From contig JACQGZ010000201.1 of the NCBI GenBank assembly GCA_016199305.1, positions 1-7,497 of the forward strand: DNA of 7,497 bases. The letters run 5' to 3'. The notes beneath the pieces were generated by a model that did not search any database, was not told the DNA's origin, and was given only the letters and a program-made list of their open reading frames with translations. Made by a program: the position numbers and the translations under genes. This stretch comes from Armatimonadota bacterium (lineage in GTDB: Bacteria > Sysuimicrobiota > Sysuimicrobiia > Sysuimicrobiales > Humicultoraceae). Of the stretch, positions 1 through 6,722 are shown piece after piece (position 1 is the first letter of the stretch; each line of letters opens with the position of its first letter).

Positions 1-638
1 AGGACGTCCGCGAGGCTGTGCTGCCATTCATACGTGGGGGCAGAGACCGCGGCGTCCGGCTCGGCATAACTGCCGCCGGGCTCGTACCGGACCGGCTCGG
101 GCGCATGAAAGTACCCCAGCGTCACCTCGAGGGAGCGCGTGTCGCGCTCATTGGCAAACACGTTGGCGAACGGATGATCTTCAAACAGGTAGAACAGGCC
201 GCCGGGCGGGACAAACCTGGCGATGACGGTGGCCCATCCTACGAGGTCCGGCAGCCAGCACAGCACGCCGCCCGAGGTGAAGACGATGTCGAACGGGCTG
301 GTGAGGTGCTGCGGCAGGTCGTAGATGTCGCAGCAGACAAAAGCGGCCGGGATGGCCAGGTCGGTGCTGAGCGTTCGGGCAAGATCGATCGCCCTGTCGG
401 AGAAGTCCACTCCGGTCACCCGCGCGCCTAGCCGCGCCCAGGACAGGGTGTCCAGCCCGAAGTGACACTGCAGGTGCAGGAGCGACTTCCCCGAGACGTC
501 GCCGACCTCTTCACGTTCGATGGCGTTGAGTGTGGATTTCCCGGATTTGAACCCTTCTAGATCGTAAAACGCCGAGCGGGCGTGAATCGGGACGAGTTCG
601 TTCCAGCGCGCCTGGTTGGCCTCGATGTAGCGGCGCAT
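1..638 (-). CDS. Class I SAM-dependent methyltransferase, C-terminus cut by window edge
   Basis: I translated the minus strand from the ATG at 638-636 and it stays open to the window edge, giving 212 residues with no stop. The Rossmann-fold SAM-binding motif is clear: LLHLQCHFGLDTLSWARLG at residues 53-71, followed by GVDFS at 76-80, whose Asp is the expected ribose-binding acid. The LHLQCHFG form of motif I is typical of a widespread family of uncharacterised bacterial methyltransferases. A motif-IV-like stretch (FDIVFTSGG) and a post-motif PPGGLFYLFE follow. The substrate cannot be told from sequence. The start codon overlaps the stop of the upstream rdgB by one base (TGATG), and no Shine-Dalgarno is visible, so translation is probably coupled to rdgB. 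The product probably continues beyond the window; families of this type commonly reach 250-280 residues. Confidence 0.88.
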   Translation of the reverse strand, partial: MRRYIEANQARWNELVPIHARSAFYDLEGFKSGKSTLNAIEREEVGDVSGKSLLHLQCHFGLDTLSWARLGARVTGVDFSDRAIDLARTLSTDLAIPAAFVCCDIYDLPQHLTSPFDIVFTSGGVLCWLPDLVGWATVIARFVPPGGLFYLFEDHPFANVFANERDTRSLEVTLGYFHAPEPVRYEPGGSYAEPDAAVSAPTYEWQHSLADV

Positions 639-1273
639 CAGGCTTCGGCTTCGGACCCCTCGTCGACGGCCAACGTGGCCAGGTAGGCCCGCGCGGCCCG
701 CACCGCCCGGGCGCGGTGGCTGATACGGTTCTTGATCTCCGGCCCCAGTTCGGCCATCGTCCGGCCGTGCTCGGTCACGAGGAAGATGGGATCGTAGCCG
801 AAGCCGTGCTCGCCCGCAGGAATGTCGGCGATCCGCCCCTCCACCACCCCCTCAAAGGTGCGCACCGTGGCGTCCCGGTGGGCGATTGCCACGATCGCCC
901 GGAACCGCGCCATGCGGGCGGAGGGCGGCACCCCGCGCAGGCGGGCCAGCACCGCGGCGTTGCGGTCGGCGTCGGTCGCCTCCTCCCCCAGCCAGCGGCT
1001 GGAGTGCACGCCGGGAGCGCCGTCCAGCGCGTCGACCTCGAGACCCGAATCGTCGGCCAGCGCCACCAGGCCGGTCGCCCGCGCCACGGCCAGCGCCTTG
1101 CCGGTGGCGTTCTCGGCGTAGGTGGCGCCGTCCTCAGAGAGCGGCGGAACCTGAGGGAAGTCGAGCAGCGACTTCAGGTCGATGGGCAGGTCGGCGAGCA
1201 GGCGGGCCAGTTCGCGCACCTTGCCTGGATTGCGGGTCGCCAGCACGACGACCAGCGGCGGAATGGGAGCCAT
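638..1273 (-). CDS. rdgB: XTP/dITP diphosphatase (RdgB/HAM1 family)
   Basis: This 211-residue protein should hydrolyse non-canonical purine nucleoside triphosphates (dITP, XTP, ITP) to the monophosphate plus pyrophosphate, keeping deaminated bases out of DNA and RNA in the cytoplasm. All family signatures are present: LATRNPGKVRE at 11-21 (triphosphate-binding loop), YAENATGKA at 52-60, the catalytic acidic motif ADDSGLEVDALDGAPGVHS at 73-91, GFGYDPIF at 157-164 for base recognition, and KNRISHRARA at 181-190. Length matches the family (about 195-210). The ATG is preceded by no obvious Shine-Dalgarno. The gene starts 27 bases after rph, a classic pairing (the two are sometimes fused in other bacteria), and its stop overlaps the methyltransferase start. 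The short acidic tail (DEGSEAEA) is not part of the conserved core. Confidence 0.96.
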   Translation of the reverse strand: MAPIPPLVVVLATRNPGKVRELARLLADLPIDLKSLLDFPQVPPLSEDGATYAENATGKALAVARATGLVALADDSGLEVDALDGAPGVHSSRWLGEEATDADRNAAVLARLRGVPPSARMARFRAIVAIAHRDATVRTFEGVVEGRIADIPAGEHGFGYDPIFLVTEHGRTMAELGPEIKNRISHRARAVRAARAYLATLAVDEGSEAEA

Positions 1274-1300
1274 CGGAGGCGGTGACGTCTGTCGGCGCGC

Positions 1301-2035
1301 TCAGCGCGGGATGGCGGCCAGGACCTCGGCCAGGGCGCCCTTCTGCTGGCCGATGAGCGCCTTGATGCCCCTCTCCGCCAGCGCCAGGAGCGTCAGCATC
1401 TCCTGGCGGGTGAAGGGGAGCCCTTCCGCCGTCCCCTGGATCTCAACGAGGCGGCCGGATTCCGTCATCACCAGATTCATGTCCACGCGGGCGCGGGAGT
1501 CTTCCTTGAAGTCGAGATCGAGGACCAATTCGTCGTCCACGATGCCCACGCTGGTCGCGGCGAGAAACTCGCGCAGCGGCCACCAGGCCAGCGCGCCCGT
1601 GCGCCGCAGCAGATGAAGGGCGTCCACCAGGGCGACGAACGCGCCCGTGATGGCGGCGGTGCGGGTGCCACCGTCGGCCTGGAGCACGTCGCAGTCGATC
1701 CAAATGCTGCGCTCACCCAGTTTCTGCAGGTCCACCGCCGCCCGCAGCGACCGGCCGATGAGCCGCTGGATCTCCTGGGTACGGCCCGCCGGCCGCCCCG
1801 TCTCCCGCGCGGTGCGTTCAACCGTCGCCCGCGGCAGCATCCCGTACTCGGCAGTGATCCATCCCTGGCCCCCGCCGCGCAGCCAGTGCGGCACCCGCTC
1901 CTCCACTGTGGCCGTGCAGACGACGCGGGTGGCGCCGAGTGCGATCAGCACCGATCCCTCGGCGTGGGGGATGAAGTTGCGGGTGATGACGACCGGCCGC
2001 AGCTCGTCGGGGCGGCGGCCGTCCGGGCGGGGCAT
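1301..2035 (-). CDS. rph: Ribonuclease PH
   Basis: A 244-residue phosphorolytic 3'-to-5' exoribonuclease that trims nucleotides after the CCA end of tRNA precursors using phosphate and releasing nucleoside diphosphates; it acts in the cytoplasm as a ring hexamer in characterised homologues. Family motifs run in order: RPDELRPV at 8-15, [18 protein letters not shown] at 54-71, [19 protein letters not shown] at 84-102 (phosphate-binding Arg at 86), [17 protein letters not shown] at 113-129 (second phosphate-binding Arg at 125), and [11 protein letters not shown] at 177-187 with the catalytic-site acidic residues. Length is typical and no key residue is missing, so it should be active. The ATG has a good Shine-Dalgarno. 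It lies between the MBL hydrolase (24-base gap) and rdgB in the same orientation. Confidence 0.97.
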   Translation of the reverse strand: MPRPDGRRPDELRPVVITRNFIPHAEGSVLIALGATRVVCTATVEERVPHWLRGGGQGWITAEYGMLPRATVERTARETGRPAGRTQEIQRLIGRSLRAAVDLQKLGERSIWIDCDVLQADGGTRTAAITGAFVALVDALHLLRRTGALAWWPLREFLAATSVGIVDDELVLDLDFKEDSRARVDMNLVMTESGRLVEIQGTAEGLPFTRQEMLTLLALAERGIKALIGQQKGALAEVLAAIPR

Positions 2036-2043
2036 GCGCGTTT

Positions 2044-2048
2044 CCCTC
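2044..2048 (-). promoter_or_regulatory. Ribosome binding site of rph
   Basis: On the minus strand GAGGG lies eight bases before the rph ATG. It is the clearest Shine-Dalgarno in the left operon and supports the chosen rph start. Confidence 0.6.
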
Positions 2049-2059
2049 GGCGGTGGCGC

Positions 2060-2824
2060 TCAGATGTCGTGCGCGTCCAGTTCCCGCGCGATCAACACCT
2101 GGCCGCCGAACTCCTTCGCCGCGGCCGCCGTGGCCTCCTCGGCGTAATCGCCGGCCGGGGTGAAGAAGTGGGTGAGCAGCAGCCGCCGCGCGTCCGCGCG
2201 TGCCGCTATCTGCCCGGCCTGTCCGGCGGAGAGGTGACCCATCGCCTCCGCCCGCGCCTCCTCCCCCGGCGGCAGCGTGTTCTCACACAGGAAGAGGTCG
2301 GCACCCTCTGCCAGCCCGGCGACGGTCGCCGAGGGCCCGGTATCGGCAGAGTAGGTGATGGCGCGTCCCTCCGCTTCCACCCGGACGGCGAAGCAGAGGA
2401 GCGAATGCGCCGTCGCCCCGAAGCGCAGGACGAAGGGGCCGAGGCGAGCCGCGGTGCCCCCGGCGATCGGAAAGAACTGAAAGCGCGCGCGGAAGGCAGC
2501 CCGGGCGTCTTCGTCCATCCAGGCCGGCAGCGCTTCGAAGGCGCCCGGCGGGCCGAAGAGGCGCAGCGGGGGCGCCACCTCCGGGAAACGGCCGAACTCG
2601 AGCGCCTGCTTCAGGGCAAAGAGGTCGAGGACGTGGTCGGGATGCAGATGGGTGACGACGACCGCGTTGAGCGCGAAGACGGAGGCGACGTGTTGCAGGT
2701 TCGCCAGGACACCGGGACCGCAGTCCATCAGGAGACTCTGGCCGCCGGCTTCCACGAGGTAGCCGGGGCAGGCTCCGGCTGCGGGAGGGTACGGGCTCCA
2801 CCGGCCGAGCACGGTCAGACGCAT
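2060..2824 (-). CDS. MBL-fold metal-dependent hydrolase (RNase Z/YhfI-like)
   Basis: A 254-residue cytoplasmic protein of the metallo-beta-lactamase superfamily. The dinuclear metal site is complete: THLHPDH at 58-64 supplies His59, His61, Asp63 and His64; further candidate ligands are His140 (ATAHS), Asp161 (YSADTG) and His219 (LLLTHFF). The HLSAGQAGQIA segment at 197-207 carries the His typical of the RNase Z/phosphodiesterase branch. It is shorter than true RNase Z (about 300) and shows no obvious flexible-arm insertion, so it is closer to the YhfI-type hydrolases, which are annotated as phosphodiesterases but whose substrates are poorly known. Its place directly before rph makes an RNA or nucleotide substrate plausible, but that is inference. 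The ATG is preceded by a weak AGGCGG; the upstream amidase stop is nine bases away. Confidence 0.88.
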   Translation of the reverse strand: MRLTVLGRWSPYPPAAGACPGYLVEAGGQSLLMDCGPGVLANLQHVASVFALNAVVVTHLHPDHVLDLFALKQALEFGRFPEVAPPLRLFGPPGAFEALPAWMDEDARAAFRARFQFFPIAGGTAARLGPFVLRFGATAHSLLCFAVRVEAEGRAITYSADTGPSATVAGLAEGADLFLCENTLPPGEEARAEAMGHLSAGQAGQIAARADARRLLLTHFFTPAGDYAEEATAAAAKEFGGQVLIARELDAHDI

Positions 2825-2833
2825 GGCGGCCGC

Positions 2834-4579
2834 CTACAGCCCGGCCGGGATAGGATAGATCGCCAGGAAGCGGGTGATGCCGCGGGCCACGGCCGCGGCG
2901 ATGCGTTCGCGGAACGCCTCCTCACGCAGCCGCGCCTCTTCCTGGGGGTGGGAGATAAAAGCCACCTCCACCAGCACCGTCGGCATGGTGGCGTTGTCGC
3001 GCAGGACCAGGAAGTTCGCGGTCTTGATGCCCCGGCTGGGCAGCGCCAGCGTGCGGGTCAACTCATCCTGGATCATCTGGGCCAGCGACAGGCTCAACGG
3101 CGTGAGGTAATAGGTCTCCGCGCCGTTGACGGCGGTGCGTGTGCTGGCGTTGGCGTGGAGGCTGACGAAGACGGTCCCGCCGCGCTCCCGCCCGATGCGC
3201 GGCCGGTCCGCCAGTTCGATGAAGAGGTCGCTCTCCCGGGTCATGATCACGCGGATGCCGTCCTCCACCAGGAGGCGGCGCACGCGCAGGCCGATGTCGA
3301 GGGTGACGTGCTTCTCCATCAGCCCGGTGGGCCCGATCGCGCCCGGATCCTTTCCCCCGTGCCCCGGGTCGATGACGACGGCGTGCCCGCGCAGCGGGGC
3401 GTCGGTGACCGCGATCACCAGCACGCTGCCGCCGTCGTCGGCGGTGATGGTGTAGGCGGCCTTGCGCTTGAGGGTGACCACCACGCGGGCGATGTCGGGA
3501 TCGGCCTGAAACTGCGCGGCCCGCACGTTCTCGACCACCGCGCTGTTGACCGGGATCTCCTGCTTCACCGGGATGAAGACGGCGTCCATGACGTCCACGA
3601 CTAAGCGGTCGGGATCGACCAGTTCCCGCACCACGTACTGCATCGTGGCGGTCCCATCCACGAGCACCCGGGTGGTGCCGGTGGTCTGCTCGACCCGCAC
3701 CTGCATGATCTTCAGCGACTCGGCGCTCGGGGGCGCGGCTCCCGGCGGCGGCGGAGTGGGCAGCGCGCCAGGATCGCCGGCCGGAGGAGGCGGCGGGCCG
3801 GCCTGGGCGACGGACGTCGGAGCACGCGCGGCCTGCCCGCGGGGCCGCACCTCCATCGTCAGGTCGAAGGAGGTGGCGGAGTCGGCCACCCGCACGTCGA
3901 CGGGCTGGGCCAGGTCGAGGACGATGCGCGTGATCGCCGGCTTCGTCTGGAACTGGGCGATCCGCACCCGCGCGACGCCGGCCTCGTTGATCGGCATCTC
4001 CTGATCGGGCAGACGGAAGACGGCATCGCGCAGATCGATGACCACCCGCTCGGGGTTAGTCAGATGGCGCGTCTCGGCCTGCACGGGCCCGCTGGCGCGG
4101 GCGATCAGGCGCAGGGTCCCGGCGGCCCGCTGCACCGCGACCGCGCCGACGATGGAGCTGACGCGCAGGATCGCCTCCTCCTCTTCATACCGCACCCAGG
4201 CGCCCAATAGCCCGAAGATCGCCTGGGCCGGCACGAAGGGGATGTCCCGCAGCACCACGGGGGCGATCGGGAGAAGGCGCGGCTCCGTCCCCACGATGGC
4301 GTACGGATCATTGATGCGCAGGCGGATGAGGATGCGGGTGCGGTTGCTGATCAGGATGGCCTTCTCATCGGGCAGCCAGACGGCGGAAGAGCCGAACGGT
4401 TCGAAGACCCCGGGCAGGGGCACCATCAGCACGCCGCCGTGGAGGATGGGGCGCGCGGCGAGAGCGACGTCCTGGCCGTTGACGATGACGCGGGCGGGCG
4501 ATGATTGTCCGGTTGCGCTACGACTCGGCGGCGCCAGCAACAGCGCCACCGTCAGGAGCAGCGCTCCTGCAAGCTTCAT
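2834..4579 (-). CDS. Secreted N-acetylmuramoyl-L-alanine amidase with two AMIN domains
   Basis: A 581-residue zinc amidase that should cut the MurNAc-L-Ala bond of peptidoglycan outside the membrane. I chose the ATG at 4579-4577 because a signal peptide starts there (Lys, then a hydrophobic stretch LAGALLLTVALLLA, likely cleavage near residue 22); an in-frame ATG at 4681 would add 34 residues rich in Pro, Arg and Gly and has no Shine-Dalgarno. Domains in order: a copper-amine-oxidase-N-like beta domain at about 31-140 (VLMVPLPGVFEPFG, then IPFVPAQAIFGLLGAWV), AMIN domain 1 at about 152-243, a Pro/Ala-rich linker at 254-286, AMIN domain 2 at about 292-393, and Amidase_3 at about 400-574. Zinc ligands are His407 (DPGHGGKDPGA), Glu422 (EKHVTLD) and His475 (SLHANA); the catalytic Glu is 538 (VEVAFISHP). 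AMIN domains are known to bind the wall or target amidases to division sites. It is the first gene of the minus-strand operon. Confidence 0.94.
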   Translation of the reverse strand: MKLAGALLLTVALLLAPPSRSATGQSSPARVIVNGQDVALAARPILHGGVLMVPLPGVFEPFGSSAVWLPDEKAILISNRTRILIRLRINDPYAIVGTEPRLLPIAPVVLRDIPFVPAQAIFGLLGAWVRYEEEEAILRVSSIVGAVAVQRAAGTLRLIARASGPVQAETRHLTNPERVVIDLRDAVFRLPDQEMPINEAGVARVRIAQFQTKPAITRIVLDLAQPVDVRVADSATSFDLTMEVRPRGQAARAPTSVAQAGPPPPPAGDPGALPTPPPPGAAPPSAESLKIMQVRVEQTTGTTRVLVDGTATMQYVVRELVDPDRLVVDVMDAVFIPVKQEIPVNSAVVENVRAAQFQADPDIARVVVTLKRKAAYTITADDGGSVLVIAVTDAPLRGHAVVIDPGHGGKDPGAIGPTGLMEKHVTLDIGLRVRRLLVEDGIRVIMTRESDLFIELADRPRIGRERGGTVFVSLHANASTRTAVNGAETYYLTPLSLSLAQMIQDELTRTLALPSRGIKTANFLVLRDNATMPTVLVEVAFISHPQEEARLREEAFRERIAAAVARGITRFLAIYPIPAGL

Positions 4580-4681
4580 CCAACACCCGATTGTGTCCCT
4601 GCGCCCTTTCCCGCGACCGGCGACATTCGCGTCGGGGGGAGGCGAATCCTGCCGGGGAATTGGGTCACCCGCAAGAGACAT

Positions 4682-4716
4682 GCCCCGATGGGGCCGCGGG
4701 ATAGACCCCGCAGGGG
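4682..4716. other. Overlapping GC-rich hairpins
   Basis: Three short inverted repeats lie side by side: GCCCC-GAT-GGGGC at 4682-4694, GCGGG-ATAGAC-CCCGC at 4696-4711, and CCCC-GCA-GGGG at 4706-4716. The second and third share bases and so are mutually exclusive. No T-tract follows on either strand, so they do not look like intrinsic terminators. They could be leader structure for either divergent transcript or simply a by-product of GC-rich sequence. Confidence 0.35.
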
Positions 4717-4772
4717 CCGGCGGGGCGTCGCTCCTGCCAGGAGGTACGCCGCGGCGCCCGAAACCACAGGGC

Positions 4773-4780
4773 GGAGGTGA
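4773..4780 (+). promoter_or_regulatory. Near-consensus ribosome binding site for the small membrane protein gene
   Basis: GGAGGTGA matches the anti-Shine-Dalgarno of 16S rRNA along its full length and ends seven bases before the GTG at 4788. It is the strongest such site in the window and is the main reason to accept the GTG start and to believe the downstream small gene is, or recently was, translated. Confidence 0.75.
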
Positions 4781-4787
4781 CCCTCAG

Positions 4788-5087
4788 GTGACGCTGCTCA
4801 AATGGATCATCGGACTCGCGGCCTGCTTTCTGTGGATGGGCTGGGCGGGCGCCTTCCGCCTCGGCGGACGCGACGAGCGCGGCCCCATCCTGCGTCCGGT
4901 GGGCCTGCTGCTCGGCCTGCTTGTATACCAACCTCCGCACCGTGAGCATCACCGACTTCGACTTCAGCGACGAGTTCACAAAGGCGATCGAGGCGCTGCG
5001 GGTGCAGCGCAGCAGGTCACCGCCAAACTGGTCCAGCTGCGGCGCACTGCCCTCCGTGCGGAGCCCCCACACGCCCCCGCAGGGTGA
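4788..5087 (+). CDS. Small membrane protein with an apparent paired frameshift
   Basis: I do not recognise this family. From the GTG at 4788, one frame is open for 99 codons to TGA at 5085-5087. Residues 1-44 look genuine: two hydrophobic segments (LLKWIIGLAACFLWMGWAG and PVGLLLGLL) around a polar loop with GGRDERG; 39 of 44 codons end in G or C. From about 4920 to 5009 this frame turns Arg/His-rich with only 11 of 30 codons ending in G or C, whereas the +1 frame has 27 of 29 and reads LYTNLRTVSITDFDFSDEF then TKAIEALRVQ. After about 5010 the original frame again looks coding (QQVTAKLVQLRRTALRAEPP). The likely ancestral product is therefore about 99 residues: two membrane helices plus a helical C-terminal tail, with the frame displaced by one extra base near 4917-4923 and restored by one missing base near 5008-5013. 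This could be sequencing error, a decayed gene, or a natural frame-restored variant. The next gene follows 105 bases later on the same strand. Confidence 0.6.
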   Translation: MTLLKWIIGLAACFLWMGWAGAFRLGGRDERGPILRPVGLLLGLLVYQPPHREHHRLRLQRRVHKGDRGAAGAAQQVTAKLVQLRRTALRAEPPHAPAG

Positions 5088-5180
5088 CGGTGTTCTGCGC
5101 GGTGCAAGCGTTCCACTCATGGTGCAGGCGAGATCGGGGCGGGCGAAGAAACTCTCAAGGGCAGACAGCGTGAGTGTGGC

Positions 5181-5188
5181 GGGAGGGT
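5181..5188 (+). promoter_or_regulatory. Ribosome binding site of the spermidine-synthase-like gene
   Basis: GGGAGGGT is placed five bases (counting from the last G of GGAGGG) before the GTG at 5193 and decides that GTG as the start. The rest of the 105-base gap (5088-5192) shows no gene, promoter or terminator that I can support. Confidence 0.7.
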
Positions 5189-5192
5189 ACTC

Positions 5193-6716
5193 GTGATTCT
5201 GCGGGTCGTCGTCTTTGGCGCCGGCGCGGTGCTGATGGGTCTGGAGATCGTGGGCAGCCGGATTCTGGCGCCGTACTTTGGTTCGTCGGTCTACGTCTGG
5301 GGCAGCCTGATCAGCATCTTCCTGGCCGCCCTCAGCGCGGGGTACTACAGCGGCGGCGTGCTGGCCGACCGGCGGCCGAGCACGGGGGTGCTCGCGTTTG
5401 CGCTGTCGCTGGCGGGAGTGCTCATCCTGTTGCTGCCCCTGATCTCGCGCCCCGTGCTGGAGGCCTTTGCCGCCTGGGACCTGGGCCCGCGCCTCAACCC
5501 GCTGCTGGCCTCCGTCGTGCTGTTCGTCGCGCCCTCCCTGCTGCTGGGCATGACCTCCCCCTTCGCGGTGAAGCTGGCGGCGACCGATCTGGCCACGGTC
5601 GGCAACGTCGCCGGGCTGCTCTATGCGATCTCCACGGCCGGCAGCATCGTCGGGACGCTGCTCACGGCGTTCCTCCTCATTCCTACCTTCGGCGTGCGGA
5701 CGATCTTGTATCTGCTCGGCGGGGCGCTGGTCGGATTCTCGGCGCTGCTGGGAGTTCGCGTGCGCGCGGCACGACCCGCGCGGGCGGCGCTGACCGGACT
5801 CCTCGTCCTGACGATTCTGGCCGCTCCCGCACAGACGGCGCCGTCGGAGCCGAAGGTCCTCTACGAGAAAGACAGCATCTACCACCGCATTCTGGTCGTC
5901 GATGACGGCGGCGCCCGCTACCTGCGCTTTGACCGGTCCTTCCAGGGGGGCATGTACCTCAGCAACTCCTACGAGAGCCCGTTCAAGTACACCGACTACA
6001 TCCACGTCGCCTGGGTCTTTCACCCCCAGATCAAACGGGTGCTGGTGATCGGACTGGGCGCGGGCTCGATCCCCAAGCGCTTCTGGCGGGACTATCCCGA
6101 GGTGACCATCGACGTCGTCGAACTCGATCCGGCGGTCGTGGACGTCGCCAAGCGCTTCTTCGAGGTGAAGGAGGATGCGCGGCTGCGCATCACCGTGCAG
6201 GACGGCCGGCTCTTTCTGCGGCGCAGCGAGGCCCGCTACGACCTGATCGTGATGGACGCCTACTTCGCGGAGGGGATCCCCTTCCACCTGGCCACGAGGG
6301 AGTTCTTCGAACTGGCACGGGCGCATCTCACCCCGGGAGGGTTGATCGCGGCGAACATCGTGGGGGCCCTCGACGGTCGCGAGAGCAAGTTGTTCCGCGC
6401 CCTCTACCGGACCTACGGGCAGGTCTTCCCCGGCCTCTACGCCTTCCCGGTGGCCTTTCTGCCTGACCGCGAGGCCAGCGGCGTGCGCACGATTATCCTC
6501 GTGGCGGCGCCGAAGGCGGGGATGACCCGCGCCCAGGTCGTGGAGGCGGGCGTGAAGCTGAAGCGGACGAAGAAGGTGACCTTCCCGCTCTACGACCGGT
6601 TCGTCGCGGACCTCTACGACCGGCCGGTCCCGACCTCCGACGTCCCCATCCTCACCGACGACTACGCTCCGGTGGACATCCTGCCGGTCTACGGCTGGGA
6701 ACCGGAGCGCCGCTAG
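5193..6716 (+). CDS. Membrane-anchored spermidine-synthase-like protein
   Basis: A 507-residue protein of the fused type with an N-terminal membrane domain and a C-terminal polyamine-synthase-like domain. About seven hydrophobic segments are visible at roughly 5-27, 35-57, 67-88, 103-125, 138-163, 167-188 and 197-214; EIVGSRILAPYFGSSVYVWG near 18-37 is a hallmark of the family. The Rossmann domain spans about 221-437 with the glycine loop VIGLGAGSIPK at 285-295, VVELDP at 308-313 for the nucleoside ribose, DGR at 337-339, and a C-terminal ILTDDYAPVD at 486-495 common in these fusions. In true spermidine synthases a D-x-x-D motif binds the amine; here it reads DAYF at 355-358, so the second Asp is replaced by Phe. 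Aminopropyl transfer to putrescine is therefore doubtful and the reaction unknown. The start is GTG with a strong Shine-Dalgarno. The ccmA-like gene follows six bases after the TAG, so the two are likely co-transcribed. Confidence 0.88.
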   Translation: MILRVVVFGAGAVLMGLEIVGSRILAPYFGSSVYVWGSLISIFLAALSAGYYSGGVLADRRPSTGVLAFALSLAGVLILLLPLISRPVLEAFAAWDLGPRLNPLLASVVLFVAPSLLLGMTSPFAVKLAATDLATVGNVAGLLYAISTAGSIVGTLLTAFLLIPTFGVRTILYLLGGALVGFSALLGVRVRAARPARAALTGLLVLTILAAPAQTAPSEPKVLYEKDSIYHRILVVDDGGARYLRFDRSFQGGMYLSNSYESPFKYTDYIHVAWVFHPQIKRVLVIGLGAGSIPKRFWRDYPEVTIDVVELDPAVVDVAKRFFEVKEDARLRITVQDGRLFLRRSEARYDLIVMDAYFAEGIPFHLATREFFELARAHLTPGGLIAANIVGALDGRESKLFRALYRTYGQVFPGLYAFPVAFLPDREASGVRTIILVAAPKAGMTRAQVVEAGVKLKRTKKVTFPLYDRFVADLYDRPVPTSDVPILTDDYAPVDILPVYGWEPERR

Positions 6717-6722
6717 GGCCCC

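Larger units (their letters stand above)
4580..4787. promoter_or_regulatory. Divergent intergenic region between the two operons
   Basis: About 208 bases separate the chosen amidase start from the small membrane protein start on the other strand, so promoters for both operons should lie here. I could not pick out a convincing -35/-10 pair on either strand; the best minus-strand candidate is TTGCGG, 18 bases, AGGATT, which is weak. If the longer amidase start at 4681 were used, the region would shrink to about 106 bases. Its centre holds overlapping GC-rich hairpins and its right end a strong ribosome binding site, both listed separately. Confidence 0.45.

Noticed and set aside
1613..3604. A plus-strand open frame of 663 codons opposite rph, the MBL hydrolase and the amidase
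   Set aside because: It crosses three well-supported minus-strand genes and their gaps, and its composition (Arg, Gly, Asp, His) is that of a shadow frame.
4580..4681. Extension of the amidase to an ATG at 4681, adding 34 residues
   Set aside because: The extension has no Shine-Dalgarno and is Pro/Arg/Gly-rich, whereas the ATG at 4579 begins a normal signal peptide. A long charged n-region cannot be fully excluded.
5052..5063. Inverted repeat CTCCG-TG-CGGAG as a possible terminator
   Set aside because: The two-base loop is too tight, no T-tract follows, and it lies inside the end of the small gene's coding sequence.
5051..5085. Possible G-quadruplex on the minus strand (two G5 runs and a G3 run)
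   Set aside because: Only three usable runs of three or more G are present, so the minimum of four tracts is not met.
4921..5196. A separate TTG-started plus-strand gene ending in a four-base overlap with the spermidine-synthase-like start
   Set aside because: Only its first 29 or so codons look coding. It has no ribosome site, and after about 5010 its codons become Ser/Pro-rich with G/C at second positions. It is better explained as the displaced middle of the small membrane protein gene.
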